A DNA stretch of 13,354 nt, taken from NCBI GenBank assembly GCA_039026555.1, contig JBCCMB010000072.1:1-13354 (forward strand). Direction: 5' to 3'. Both the position numbers and the translations under genes were made by a program. A model generated the notes under the pieces. The model was given only the letters and a program-made list of their open reading frames with translations, ran no database searches and was not told the DNA's origin. The DNA comes from JBCCMB01 sp039026555 (GTDB lineage Bacteria > Pseudomonadota > Alphaproteobacteria > Caulobacterales > Hyphomonadaceae). Shown one piece after another: positions 7,728-13,354 of this stretch. Numbering within the stretch: the stretch's first letter is position 1; each line of letters begins with the position of its first letter.

Positions 7728-9420
7728 CGCCGGCCTCCGGGGTGTTGAAGAAGCTTTCCGCGTCGCCCATTACGCCTTCGGTTTCTCCAACCTCTTCGGC
7801 GAATTCCGCTTCCGCCGCCTCTAATGCGGCGGCGCGTTCGGCGATTGCTTCTTCCAAAACGCTCGATTCCACCCAATTAGCGGCGACGCGCGCTTTCAGA
7901 ACGAACAATTCGGCTTCATCACGGGTCATTTCATTTTTGGGCAGAAGGCCGGGTTGGAATTTCGGCTTGCCATCAGGACCTGGTTCTTTCCATCCGACGA
8001 GATCATCCGGCACCAAGCCCGCCAAATCATCGATGGTTTTGATCCCGTCCTCGCCGAAAATCACCGCCATGGCCGGCGTTACGCCCTCCATGAAGGCGAC
8101 GTCGTCCGTGACGCCCAGTTCTTTGCGTTTGGCGTCCTGCTCGGCGGCGAGCCGTTCAAGGTATTCTTGCGCACGCGTTTGTAACTCTTGCGCGACGGCT
8201 TCGTCAAAGCCTTCGATCGTCGCCAAGTCTTCCAGCTCAACGTAAGCGATTTCTTCGACCGTTTCGAAGCCTTCGGACGCCAGCAATTGCGCGAGCATTT
8301 CATCGGCGTCGAGCGCTTTCATAAAGAGCTCGGTGCGCAGCTGGAATTCTTTCTGGCGACGTTCGGAATCTTGCGCTTCGGTCGTCAGATCGATTTGCCA
8401 GCCCGTCAATTGCGAGGCGAGGCGGACATTTTGGCCGCGCCGGCCGATCGCCAATGGGAATTGGCTTTCCTCGACCACCACTTCGACGCGCTCTTCTTCC
8501 TCGTCGATCACCACTTTGGAGACTTCGGCAGGCTGCAGCGCGTTGACGATGAAGGTCGCTTCGTCCGGAGACCAGGGAATAATGTCGATCTTCTCGCCCT
8601 GAAGCTCGCCGACAACCGCCTGAACGCGGGCGCCGCGCATGCCGACACAGGCGCCGACCGGGTCGATCGAATTGTCGTGCGACAACACGCCAATCTTGGC
8701 GCGCGACCCCGGATCGCGGGCGCAGGCTTTGATCTCGATCACGCCCTCATAAACTTCGGGAACTTCCTGGGCGAACAGCGAGACCATGAAATCAGGATGC
8801 GCGCGGGACAGGAAAATTTGCGGCCCTTTGGCTTCGCGCGACACCTTGTAGAGATAGGCGCGAACCCGGTCGCCTGGGTTCAAATTTTCGCGCGGCAGGC
8901 CGTCATTGCGGCGGATAATGCCCTCGGCGCGGCCTAGATCGACGATCACATGGCCATATTCGACGCGTTTGACGATGCCGTTGAGGATTTCTCCGGCGCG
9001 GTCTTTGAACTCGTCATATTGCCGGTCGCGCTCTGCATCGCGCACTTTTTGCGTGATGACTTGTTTCGCCGTTTGCGCGGCGACGCGGCCGAATTCGAAC
9101 GGTGGGAGTTCTTCTTTGAACTCGGTGCCGATCTCAGCTTCCGGTTCCAGCTTCTGCGCATCTTCGAGCGTCAGCTGTTGGGCTACGTCTTCAACTTCCT
9201 CGACCACGGTTTGAACGCGCCACAGCGTGGTTTCGCCCGTCACGGGGTCGATCTCGGCTCGGATGTCGTGTTCCAGGCCGTAACGCGAGCGGGCGGCTTT
9301 CTGGATCGCTTCTTCCATCGCGTCCAGCACAATGGCTTTGTCGATGGATTTTTCCTGAGCCACCGCATTGGCGATCTGAAGGATCTCCAATTTGTTTGCG
9401 GAAACGCCGATAGCGCTCAT
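7702..9420 (-). CDS. nusA: Transcription termination/antitermination protein NusA
   Basis: Binds RNA polymerase and nascent RNA and modulates pausing, termination and rRNA antitermination. The 572-residue product has the N-terminal polymerase-binding domain (about 1-130), an S1 domain (about 143-205, NGIVKRVEYGHVIVDLG), KH1 (about 235-300, DPVGACVGMRGARVQ), and KH2 (about 305-350, LAIGRRGQNVRLASQLTG). Two helix-hairpin-helix acidic repeats follow (about 364-422 and 434-515). The last 50 or so residues form an alanine- and glutamate-rich acidic tail. The start overlaps the rimP stop by ATGA and has AGAAGGAG 7 nt upstream, so it is well supported. It is the second gene of the operon, in its usual place after rimP. 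Confidence 0.98.
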   Translation of the reverse strand: MSAIGVSANKLEILQIANAVAQEKSIDKAIVLDAMEEAIQKAARSRYGLEHDIRAEIDPVTGETTLWRVQTVVEEVEDVAQQLTLEDAQKLEPEAEIGTEFKEELPPFEFGRVAAQTAKQVITQKVRDAERDRQYDEFKDRAGEILNGIVKRVEYGHVIVDLGRAEGIIRRNDGLPRENLNPGDRVRAYLYKVSREAKGPQIFLSRAHPDFMVSLFAQEVPEVYEGVIEIKACARDPGSRAKIGVLSHDNSIDPVGACVGMRGARVQAVVGELQGEKIDIIPWSPDEATFIVNALQPAEVSKVVIDEEEERVEVVVEESQFPLAIGRRGQNVRLASQLTGWQIDLTTEAQDSERRQKEFQLRTELFMKALDADEMLAQLLASEGFETVEEIAYVELEDLATIEGFDEAVAQELQTRAQEYLERLAAEQDAKRKELGVTDDVAFMEGVTPAMAVIFGEDGIKTIDDLAGLVPDDLVGWKEPGPDGKPKFQPGLLPKNEMTRDEAELFVLKARVAANWVESSVLEEAIAERAAALEAAEAEFAEEVGETEGVMGDAESFFNTPEAGDVAEPDNA

Positions 9421-10013
9421 GTTTTTTCTCCTTCTTCGGCGGGCGCATCAACCGGATCGGTCTCCACCTCCACCTCGTCATATTCGTCACTGTCGTCTTC
9501 GGGCGCATCCAGCGCCTGACCGCGCGATTGCGCGTCCTCGATTAATTCATCGGTTAGCACCAAATGGGCTTTGACCATTTCGATGATCGGTATCTCAGCC
9601 TCGCCGCCATCTTTCAGTTTCAAAAAAACGACGGCGTTCTCTTCACCCGCAATCCAGCCATGAAACCGGCGGCGTCCGTCGATCGGCATTCCGATCTCAA
9701 CGCGCACTTCATGACCGACCCAATTGGCGAAATCGCCGGGGCGCGTGAGGGGGCGATCAATGCCGGGGGAGGAGACCTCCAAATGGTATTCGCCTTTTAT
9801 GGGATCTTCCACGTCTAAAACCGGGCTGATCGCTCGAGACAAATCCGCGCAATCCTCCACGCCCATCGTGCCGTCTTCGCGCTCCGCCATAATCTGCAGA
9901 CGCGGCGTGCGCCCGCCCATTAGACGAAGCCGCACAATGTTAAAGCCGAGCGCTTCAGTGTCCGGCTCAATGAGCGACAGAATGCGTTTTTCAATCTCGC
10001 TTAGCGCGCGCAT
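9417..10013 (-). CDS. rimP: Ribosome maturation factor RimP
   Basis: Binds the 30S subunit and assists assembly around S12 and the central pseudoknot. The 198-residue product has the N-terminal alpha/beta domain (about 1-92), with the motif YHLEVSSPGIDRPLTRPGDF (76-95), then a small SH3-like beta-barrel (about 95-155). It ends with a strongly acidic tail (about 168-198). The family usually has about 150-190 residues, so the extra length is the tail. ATG at 10013 is the only credible start, because an in-frame TAA lies 24 nt upstream and no GTG or TTG comes between. No Shine-Dalgarno lies at normal distance; instead a perfect palindrome sits between a purine run and the ATG. First gene of the operon. 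Confidence 0.95.
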   Translation of the reverse strand: MRALSEIEKRILSLIEPDTEALGFNIVRLRLMGGRTPRLQIMAEREDGTMGVEDCADLSRAISPVLDVEDPIKGEYHLEVSSPGIDRPLTRPGDFANWVGHEVRVEIGMPIDGRRRFHGWIAGEENAVVFLKLKDGGEAEIPIIEMVKAHLVLTDELIEDAQSRGQALDAPEDDSDEYDEVEVETDPVDAPAEEGEKT

Positions 10014-10015
10014 GG

Positions 10016-10029
10016 GGCCGACGTCGGCC
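10016..10029. repeat. Perfect 14-bp palindrome at the rimP start
   Basis: GGCCGACGTCGGCC, able to form a 5-bp stem with an ACGT loop. It begins 2 nt upstream of the rimP ATG and on the minus strand lies between the purine run AAAGAAAG and the start codon. On the plus strand it is followed by TTTCTTT. It could be a translation-control hairpin, a protein-binding site or a weak plus-strand terminator. Confidence 0.6.
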
Positions 10030-10049
10030 TTTCTTTACGAGGGTTTAGA

Positions 10050-10097
10050 ATGGAAAGCGGCGGCCCGGTTCCCCGAGCCGCCGCTGTCTTTTTTTAA
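10050..10097 (+). other. Possible 15-codon ORF running through a terminator hairpin
   Basis: ATG at 10050 with GAGGG 6 nt upstream opens a frame encoding MESGGPVPRAAAVFF. Its stop TAA is formed by the end of the terminator T-tract. The codons are dictated by the hairpin sequence, so this may be chance. If translated, the ribosome would melt the hairpin, as in leader-peptide control. No homology can be claimed for so short a peptide. Confidence 0.2.
10056..10095 (+). terminator. Orphan Rho-independent terminator in the rimP/ppa divergent region
   Basis: A perfect 9-bp GC-rich stem (AGCGGCGGC 10056-10064 with GCCGCCGCT 10077-10085) with a 12-nt loop, followed by GTC and seven T residues (10089-10095). 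Read on the plus strand this is a textbook intrinsic terminator. No plus-strand gene lies upstream, since rimP and everything before it are on the minus strand. On the minus strand the same hairpin falls in the predicted rimP leader, but the downstream TTTCC is a poor T-tract. It may end a small or antisense RNA, or shield the operon from convergent transcription. Confidence 0.7.
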
Positions 10098-10110
10098 TTC
10101 AGCTGAGGGG

Positions 10111-10139
10111 TCTATACGCTCAATCGTGGTGTTTGTCGA
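10111..10139 (-). promoter_or_regulatory. Predicted sigma70-type promoter of the rimP-nusA-infB operon
   Basis: On the minus strand TCGACA (-35, 10134-10139) and TATAGA (-10, 10111-10116) are separated by exactly 17 bp. They match 5 of 6 and 4 of 6 consensus bases. The predicted transcription start near 10104 gives a leader of about 90 nt that includes the 9-bp hairpin and the palindrome before the rimP ATG. No comparable promoter was found for ppa on the other strand. Confidence 0.55.
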
Positions 10140-10273
10140 GCGGCGCGACGCTCTCGTGTGCGTCTTCTCTGAGACTTGGCCTAGCCGCTGTCCGCCCGGC
10201 CTGTTACTTCCGGCGCAAAACTTGCCATTCTTTGTTGCAGATTGACCCAAAATAGAACCGTAAGGGCTTCCTA

Positions 10274-10813
10274 ATGGACTTGTCTAAGATCATTATCGGC
10301 GAAAATCCGCCCGAGGATCTGAACGTTGTGATCGAAGTGCCGCTGGGCGGCGAGCCGATCAAATATGAGATTGATAAAGCATCCGGCGCCATGTTCGTGG
10401 ATCGCTTTTTATACACGTCGATGCGCTACCCGTGCAATTACGGTTTCGTGCCGCACACGCTTTCTGAAGATGGCGATCCCATCGATGTCATGTGCGTGGG
10501 GCAGCGCGCCTTGGTTCCCGGCTCCGTGCTGCGCGTCAAACCTGTTGGCGTTATGCTGATGACGGATGATAGCGGCGTGGATGAAAAGATCCTGGCCGTA
10601 CCGCATCCCAAGCTGACGCGCTTTTATGAAGACATTGACGACTACACGCAGCTTCAGAAGATCCTTATCGAACGCATCACCCATTTCTTCGAGCACTATA
10701 AAGATCTGGAGCCGAACAAATGGGTGAAGATCGAAGGTTGGGCCGGCGCAGACAAAGCGCGTGAATTGGTCTCAGAAGCGATCCGTCGCGCGCAAGAAAA
10801 GAACGCCGCGTAA
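10274..10813 (+). CDS. ppa: Inorganic pyrophosphatase (family I)
   Basis: Mg2+-dependent cytoplasmic enzyme that hydrolyses pyrophosphate to two phosphates, pulling biosynthetic polymerisation reactions forward. The 179-residue length is typical of bacterial family I enzymes. The signature EDGDPIDV holds the metal ligands Asp66, Asp68 and Asp71. Glu21, Lys30, Arg44, Tyr56, Asp98, Asp103, Tyr142 and Lys143 align with the E. coli active-site residues at a constant offset of one, so the active site looks complete. AGGG lies about 8 nt before the ATG. The gene is divergent from rimP, stands alone and is followed by a strong double terminator. Confidence 0.98.
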   Translation: MDLSKIIIGENPPEDLNVVIEVPLGGEPIKYEIDKASGAMFVDRFLYTSMRYPCNYGFVPHTLSEDGDPIDVMCVGQRALVPGSVLRVKPVGVMLMTDDSGVDEKILAVPHPKLTRFYEDIDDYTQLQKILIERITHFFEHYKDLEPNKWVKIEGWAGADKARELVSEAIRRAQEKNAA

Positions 10814-10818
10814 CACCT

Positions 10819-10853
10819 TGCGCGCCGCGGCGCGCAGGCTCAGCGTTTTTTTT
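10819..10853 (+). terminator. 18-bp palindrome with trailing T8 after ppa
   Basis: TGCGCGCCGCGGCGCGCA (10819-10836) is a perfect palindrome just after the ppa stop. A run of eight T residues (10846-10853) follows only after a 9-nt spacer, which is far for an intrinsic terminator. It may act with the hairpin that follows. Confidence 0.4.
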
Positions 10854-10857
10854 GAGA

Positions 10858-10890
10858 ACGTCGGCGTTTCCCCCGCCGGCGTTTTTGTTT
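10858..10890 (+). terminator. Rho-independent terminator of ppa
   Basis: A 9-bp stem, ACGTCGGCG (10858-10866) with CGCCGGCGT (10874-10882), contains one G-U pair and a 7-nt loop, and is followed by a T-rich tract, TTTTTGTTT. It lies 45 bp downstream of the ppa stop and only 27 bp before the likely start of the LysE-family gene. Confidence 0.85.
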
Positions 10891-10917
10891 GCCGCACAGC
10901 ACACGGACTAAAGCGCT

Positions 10918-11532
10918 TTGGAACTTTCAGTTTGGCTTGCCTTGGTCGCCTTGTTCTTCACCGGCGGCTTGACCCCCGGTCCGGCGGTGATGCTGGTCGT
11001 GTCTGGCGCGTTAAAATATGGCGCGCGGCCGGCTTTGGTTTCGGCGATCGGGGTGTCGACGGCGAATTTACTTTGGCTGGCATTGGCGGCTTTGGGCGCG
11101 GGCGTAGTCGCCGCGCGCTTTCCCGATGCGTTTCTGGTTCTGAAGCTCTGCGGCGTCGCGTTTATCATATGGCTGGCCTGGCGAATTGCGTTCTCCGGCC
11201 GGCCCATCGATCTTGCAGCCCGCGATGCGCCGCAGCGAAGCGCTCTGTTTGCACGCGGTGTCGGCCTGCAATTGGCCAATCCGAACGCCTTGGTGTTTTT
11301 CGGCGGTCTGTTGCCTGCCTTCATCAACGCGGACGGTGATCTACCAACCCAGATTGCGGTGATCGCTATGACGATAACCATCACGGAGATGATCGGCCTT
11401 AGCGTTTACGCCTGGGGCGCCGAGGCGTTGGCGGCTCGGTTTCGCTCGCCGCAGTTTGCGCGCGCGTTTAGTCGCGCCGCCGCCGTCTTGATGGCGGGTT
11501 CAGCCCTGCTGGCGGTCGCCTTGACGTCTTAG
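10918..11532 (+). CDS. LysE/RhtB-family amino-acid exporter
   Basis: Inner-membrane translocator of the LysE superfamily, which exports amino acids or related small molecules by proton antiport. The 204-residue length is normal. The family motif GGLTPGPAVM lies at 16-25 in the first helix. Further hydrophobic segments lie at about 40-64, 70-93, 111-135, 143-166 and 183-203, giving about six membrane segments. LQLANPNALVFF (118-129) is the conserved mid-protein block. No ATG lies in frame before residue 24, past the conserved TPGP, and a TAA lies three codons upstream of the TTG at 10918, so TTG is the likely start. The Shine-Dalgarno is poor. The start follows the ppa terminator by 27 bp, leaving little room for a separate promoter. 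Substrate is unknown. Confidence 0.88.
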   Translation: MELSVWLALVALFFTGGLTPGPAVMLVVSGALKYGARPALVSAIGVSTANLLWLALAALGAGVVAARFPDAFLVLKLCGVAFIIWLAWRIAFSGRPIDLAARDAPQRSALFARGVGLQLANPNALVFFGGLLPAFINADGDLPTQIAVIAMTITITEMIGLSVYAWGAEALAARFRSPQFARAFSRAAAVLMAGSALLAVALTS

Positions 11533-11594
11533 CGGTTCGCCGCTTGCGGACTTATCGTCCCATTTGTCGCGTTTTGATTGACGTTCTGGCGACA

Positions 11595-11635
11595 TTCTTA
11601 GACGATCTTGCTTGTATCGCGCCGTTCTTAAACGA
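11595..11635 (+). repeat. Direct repeat TTCTTARACGA upstream of the TetR gene, possible operator
   Basis: Two copies of an 11-bp element, TTCTTAGACGA at 11595-11605 and TTCTTAAACGA at 11625-11635, differ at one base and lie 30 bp apart start to start, close to three helical turns. They sit 35-75 bp upstream of the TetR-family start, where a promoter would be expected. The spacing suits binding on one face of the helix, but TetR operators are usually palindromic, so this is tentative. Confidence 0.35.
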
Positions 11636-11669
11636 CGTATTCCGGTTCTAGGCCGGCTAGGGGCTGTTT

Positions 11670-12296
11670 ATGTCGAACTCCACCTCGGAAATGAAGAGCG
11701 CAGAGCCGTCGAAGAGACGCGCTGGGCCGAAGCGCAGCGAAGCCTCGAAAGCGGCGGTGCTGGAGGCGGCCTATGCGGAGCTAAGCGAACATGGCTGGCG
11801 CGGCTTCAGCGTCGATCGGGTCGCGAAAGAAGCGCGGGCGTCTAAACAGACGATCTATCGTTGGTGGCGCACGCCGGCGCGTTTGGCGGTGGATGCGGCG
11901 CTCGAAAAAATGCCCAAGTCGGCGCAGGCCGAAGGCGACGCCCGCATTCGCATAGAAGCGATTGTCGCCCCATTGGTTCGGGCGACGCGCACGGGCGATG
12001 GCGCGCACGCTTGGCGTTCGGCTTTGTTAGCGGCGGCCGATGACGCGGAAGCCGGCGAAGCCTTTCGCGCGTGGTTCAACGACACGGTTAAGCGTCCTCT
12101 TCGCCATGTTTTGGCGGAGCAGGCCAACAAGGGGCGCATTCGTCGCGATTGGGATGTGGATCTCGCTGTGGAAATGCTCGCTGGACCGATCTGGCATCGC
12201 TTGATCGCCATGCGCAGCTTGGTCCCGGAACGCTATGCGGAACGCCTGGCGGACGGGCTGATGGACATGTTGGAAACCGGCGCGCCGCGCGGGTGA
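11670..12296 (+). CDS. TetR/AcrR-family transcriptional regulator
   Basis: A 208-residue one-component regulator. After a flexible basic N-terminus (1-25) comes the TetR DNA-binding domain: a first helix at about 27-41, then the helix-turn-helix FSVDRVAKEARASKQTIYRW (46-65), ending with TPARLAVDA. The aromatic pair IYRWW is typical of the subfamily with a TetR_C_11-like ligand domain. The remainder (about 90-205) is helical and matches that effector domain only loosely. Its ligand cannot be read from sequence. TAGGGG lies 6 nt before the ATG and supports the start. It follows the LysE-family gene by 137 bp on the same strand, so regulation of that exporter is possible. A different lost partner is suggested by the SDR-like remnant immediately downstream. 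Confidence 0.93.
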   Translation: MSNSTSEMKSAEPSKRRAGPKRSEASKAAVLEAAYAELSEHGWRGFSVDRVAKEARASKQTIYRWWRTPARLAVDAALEKMPKSAQAEGDARIRIEAIVAPLVRATRTGDGAHAWRSALLAAADDAEAGEAFRAWFNDTVKRPLRHVLAEQANKGRIRRDWDVDLAVEMLAGPIWHRLIAMRSLVPERYAERLADGLMDMLETGAPRG

Positions 12297-12372
12297 CCCT
12301 TTAGATTTTGCGGCGATCGAGGCCTATATGCCGGGCCGGACCCTGCCGGCTGATGGCGGCTTGATCCTCTAG
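12297..12372 (+). pseudogene. Remnant of a short-chain dehydrogenase C-terminus
   Basis: Directly after the TetR stop, in a different frame, the codons before TAG at 12370 read AYMPGRTLPADGGLIL. This resembles the extreme C-terminus of SDR-family oxidoreductases, which commonly end in a G-x-x-L-x-x-D-G-G block a few residues before the stop. The frame is closed by a TGA at 12259, so no full gene exists here. It looks like the tail of an SDR gene left by a deletion or recombination event. TetR regulators are often next to SDR genes, which fits. Chance cannot be excluded for so short a stretch. Confidence 0.4.
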
Positions 12373-12377
12373 TCGAC

Positions 12378-12833
12378 CTAGGGCGGGTCGCCATTCCAAT
12401 CAACGATCCAATCGATTTGGTCGTCTTCCAGCACCGTATCTTCGCACACCGTGCGTCCCATGATCGACGCGCCGACCCGATGAACGGCCTGCCGGTCGCC
12501 GCTAATCAAATGGTGCCATTCTGGTAAGTCGCCGCCGTCGGCGATGACGCGATAGGCGCAGCTTTTGGGCATCCATTTGAGGGCGGAGACGTTTTGCGGG
12601 CTCAGCTTTACGCACTCCGGCACGTGCTGTTTGCGATTATCATAGTCGCTGCAACGACACGTCTCTGCGTCCAGCAATCGGCAATGAAGGCGCGTGTAAG
12701 CGATGTCGCCCGTGTCTTCGTCTTCCAGCTTCAACAAACAGCATTTGCCGCAGCCATCGCATAGATCTTCCCATTGAGCGTCGTCCATGCGCTCCAGAGG
12801 TATGGTTTTCCAATAGGGCGCATCGCTCTTCAT
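12378..12833 (-). CDS. YcgN family cysteine-cluster protein (UPF0260)
   Basis: A 151-residue protein of the conserved UPF0260/YcgN family (YkgJ-type CxxCxxCC clusters), of unknown function. It has LCDGCGKCC (24-32) and further cysteines at 51, 59, 61, 74 and 92, with W21/E22 and the RLLD and CVKLSP blocks as in E. coli YcgN. The cysteine set suggests bound metal, probably zinc or an iron-sulfur centre; this is inference. The start is 9 bp after the stop of the GNAT gene with no clear Shine-Dalgarno, suggesting coupling. Its stop lies 5 bp from the stop of the SDR remnant, which converges from the other strand. Confidence 0.9.
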   Translation of the reverse strand: MKSDAPYWKTIPLERMDDAQWEDLCDGCGKCCLLKLEDEDTGDIAYTRLHCRLLDAETCRCSDYDNRKQHVPECVKLSPQNVSALKWMPKSCAYRVIADGGDLPEWHHLISGDRQAVHRVGASIMGRTVCEDTVLEDDQIDWIVDWNGDPP

Positions 12834-12842
12834 GCGGATCGA

Positions 12843-13142
12843 TCAGCCGCGCTTGTTCAAAACGTCGGCCCAGTCGGGATGCTTGTCGAATTGCGCTTTT
12901 GCAAATGGGCATAGCGGCAAGATCTTGGTCCCATCGGCGCGGGCGTCCTCCACCGCGCGCGTCACCAAGGCGAGACCTGCGCTCTTGCCGCGTAATTCGT
13001 CCGGCACGGCCGTGTGATCAATAATGAGGAGGGTTTCGCCGGCGCGCGAATATGTCATTTCGGCGTCGGGGTATCCGTCCAGCTGCGCGATATAGCGCCC
13101 GCTGGATTTTGCGTCTTCACGCGTGATCGTAAACTCGGTCAT
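12843..13142 (-). CDS. Small GNAT-fold N-acetyltransferase (COG2388/NATD1-like)
   Basis: A 99-residue minimal GNAT-type protein. The acetyl-CoA-binding segment is VPDELRGKSAGLALV (46-60), with RGKSAG as the pyrophosphate loop, and the conserved C-terminal block is LCPFAKAQFDKHPDW (77-91). This size and pattern match the COG2388 group, which includes human NATD1. Its substrate is not known. It lies 9 bp upstream of the YcgN-type gene in the same direction and is probably co-transcribed with it. No strong Shine-Dalgarno is seen. Confidence 0.88.
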   Translation of the reverse strand: MTEFTITREDAKSSGRYIAQLDGYPDAEMTYSRAGETLLIIDHTAVPDELRGKSAGLALVTRAVEDARADGTKILPLCPFAKAQFDKHPDWADVLNKRG

Positions 13143-13184
13143 GCAAAGAGCCTAGCGCCGAGAAGCCGTGAGACATAGACGTGA

Positions 13185-13354
13185 TCAGCCGAAAAGCGCG
13201 TCGATCGCGGCTTGATCGTCGCCTGCATGTGACGCCGCAAGGTCCGCATTGGTCGCGCCGCCCGCATTGATGACGCCGCCGACATTCGCGATCAGCTCGT
13301 AAATCTCGGCGCCTTTTTCCGATGGATCAATCAATGCGGCTGGGTCGTCTTTGA
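13185..13354 (-). CDS. Unrecognised protein, C-terminal 55 residues only
   Basis: A frame open from the window edge to TGA at 13185-13187 gives 55 residues, beginning KDDPAALIDP and ending DDQAAIDALFG. It contains a glycine/alanine-rich stretch, IANVGGVINAGGATNADLAA, and no cysteine. Codon choice matches the neighbours. It lies 42 bp upstream of the GNAT gene on the same strand, so the three genes may form one transcript. The terminal AIDALFG loosely recalls the short (S)QxDIDALF motifs seen at ends of some motility and signalling proteins, but this is too short to assign a family. Confidence 0.55.
   Translation of the reverse strand, partial: KDDPAALIDPSEKGAEIYELIANVGGVINAGGATNADLAASHAGDDQAAIDALFG

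Noticed and set aside
8188..9519. Plus-strand ORFs of 249 and 189 codons opposite nusA
   Set aside because: Antisense to the well-conserved NusA frame, with no family motif and no plausible ribosome-binding site.
10242..10270. TTGACC as a -35 box for ppa
   Set aside because: No acceptable -10 lies at 15-19 bp; the position falls in the GGCTTC region next to the start codon.
10014..10273. Possible initiator tRNA gene upstream of rimP, as in E. coli metY
   Set aside because: No cloverleaf, T-loop GTTCRA motif or CCA end is visible on either strand.
12326..12350. GC-rich inverted repeat as a bidirectional terminator for the TetR and YcgN-type genes
   Set aside because: The pairing is only about 5 bp with a long loop and there is no T-tract on either side.

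Overview
The window looks like a chromosomal segment of an alphaproteobacterium (high GC, the gene order rimP-nusA-ylxR-infB-rbfA-truB-rpsO-pnp, a fused YlxR/L7Ae-like protein, and a NusA with two C-terminal helix-hairpin-helix repeats plus an acidic tail). The lineage within the class cannot be fixed from the sequence alone. I see no mobile element, CRISPR array, tRNA or rRNA.

Region 1 (1-10013, all on the minus strand) is the conserved transcription/translation operon. Read in transcript order it runs rimP (30S maturation), nusA (transcription elongation and antitermination), a YlxR-type RNA-binding protein, infB (IF-2), a TrpF-like (beta/alpha)8 protein, rbfA (30S maturation), truB (tRNA psi55 synthase), rpsO (S15) and pnp (PNPase, cut by the window edge after residue 615). 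Genes are tightly packed: rimP/nusA overlap by 4 bp, nusA/ylxR by 26 bp, and truB/rpsO are 4 bp apart. A terminator-like hairpin separates rpsO from pnp. The one unexpected member is the TrpF-like gene between infB and rbfA. It keeps the catalytic Cys and Asp of phosphoribosylanthranilate isomerase but has lost several substrate-contact motifs, so its real reaction is open.

Region 2 (10014-10273) is a divergent control region between rimP (minus) and ppa (plus). It contains a good minus-strand sigma70-type promoter for the operon, a perfect 14-bp palindrome next to the rimP start codon, and a strong plus-strand terminator hairpin that ends no annotated gene. A 15-codon ORF with a Shine-Dalgarno sequence runs through that hairpin.

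Region 3 (10274-12372, plus strand) holds ppa (family I inorganic pyrophosphatase) with a double terminator, a LysE/RhtB-family exporter that probably starts at TTG, a TetR-family regulator preceded by a spaced direct repeat, and a short remnant resembling the C-terminus of a short-chain dehydrogenase.

Region 4 (12378-13354, minus strand) converges on region 3. It carries a YcgN-type cysteine-cluster protein (UPF0260), a small COG2388-type GNAT protein 9 bp upstream of it, and the C-terminal 55 residues of an unrecognised protein.

Most of the window is ordinary housekeeping DNA. The points deserving attention are the TrpF-like gene, the orphan terminator/mini-ORF in the divergent region, the palindrome at the rimP start, the SDR remnant and the possible TetR operator. 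I do not see convincing evidence of a wholly new multi-gene system.
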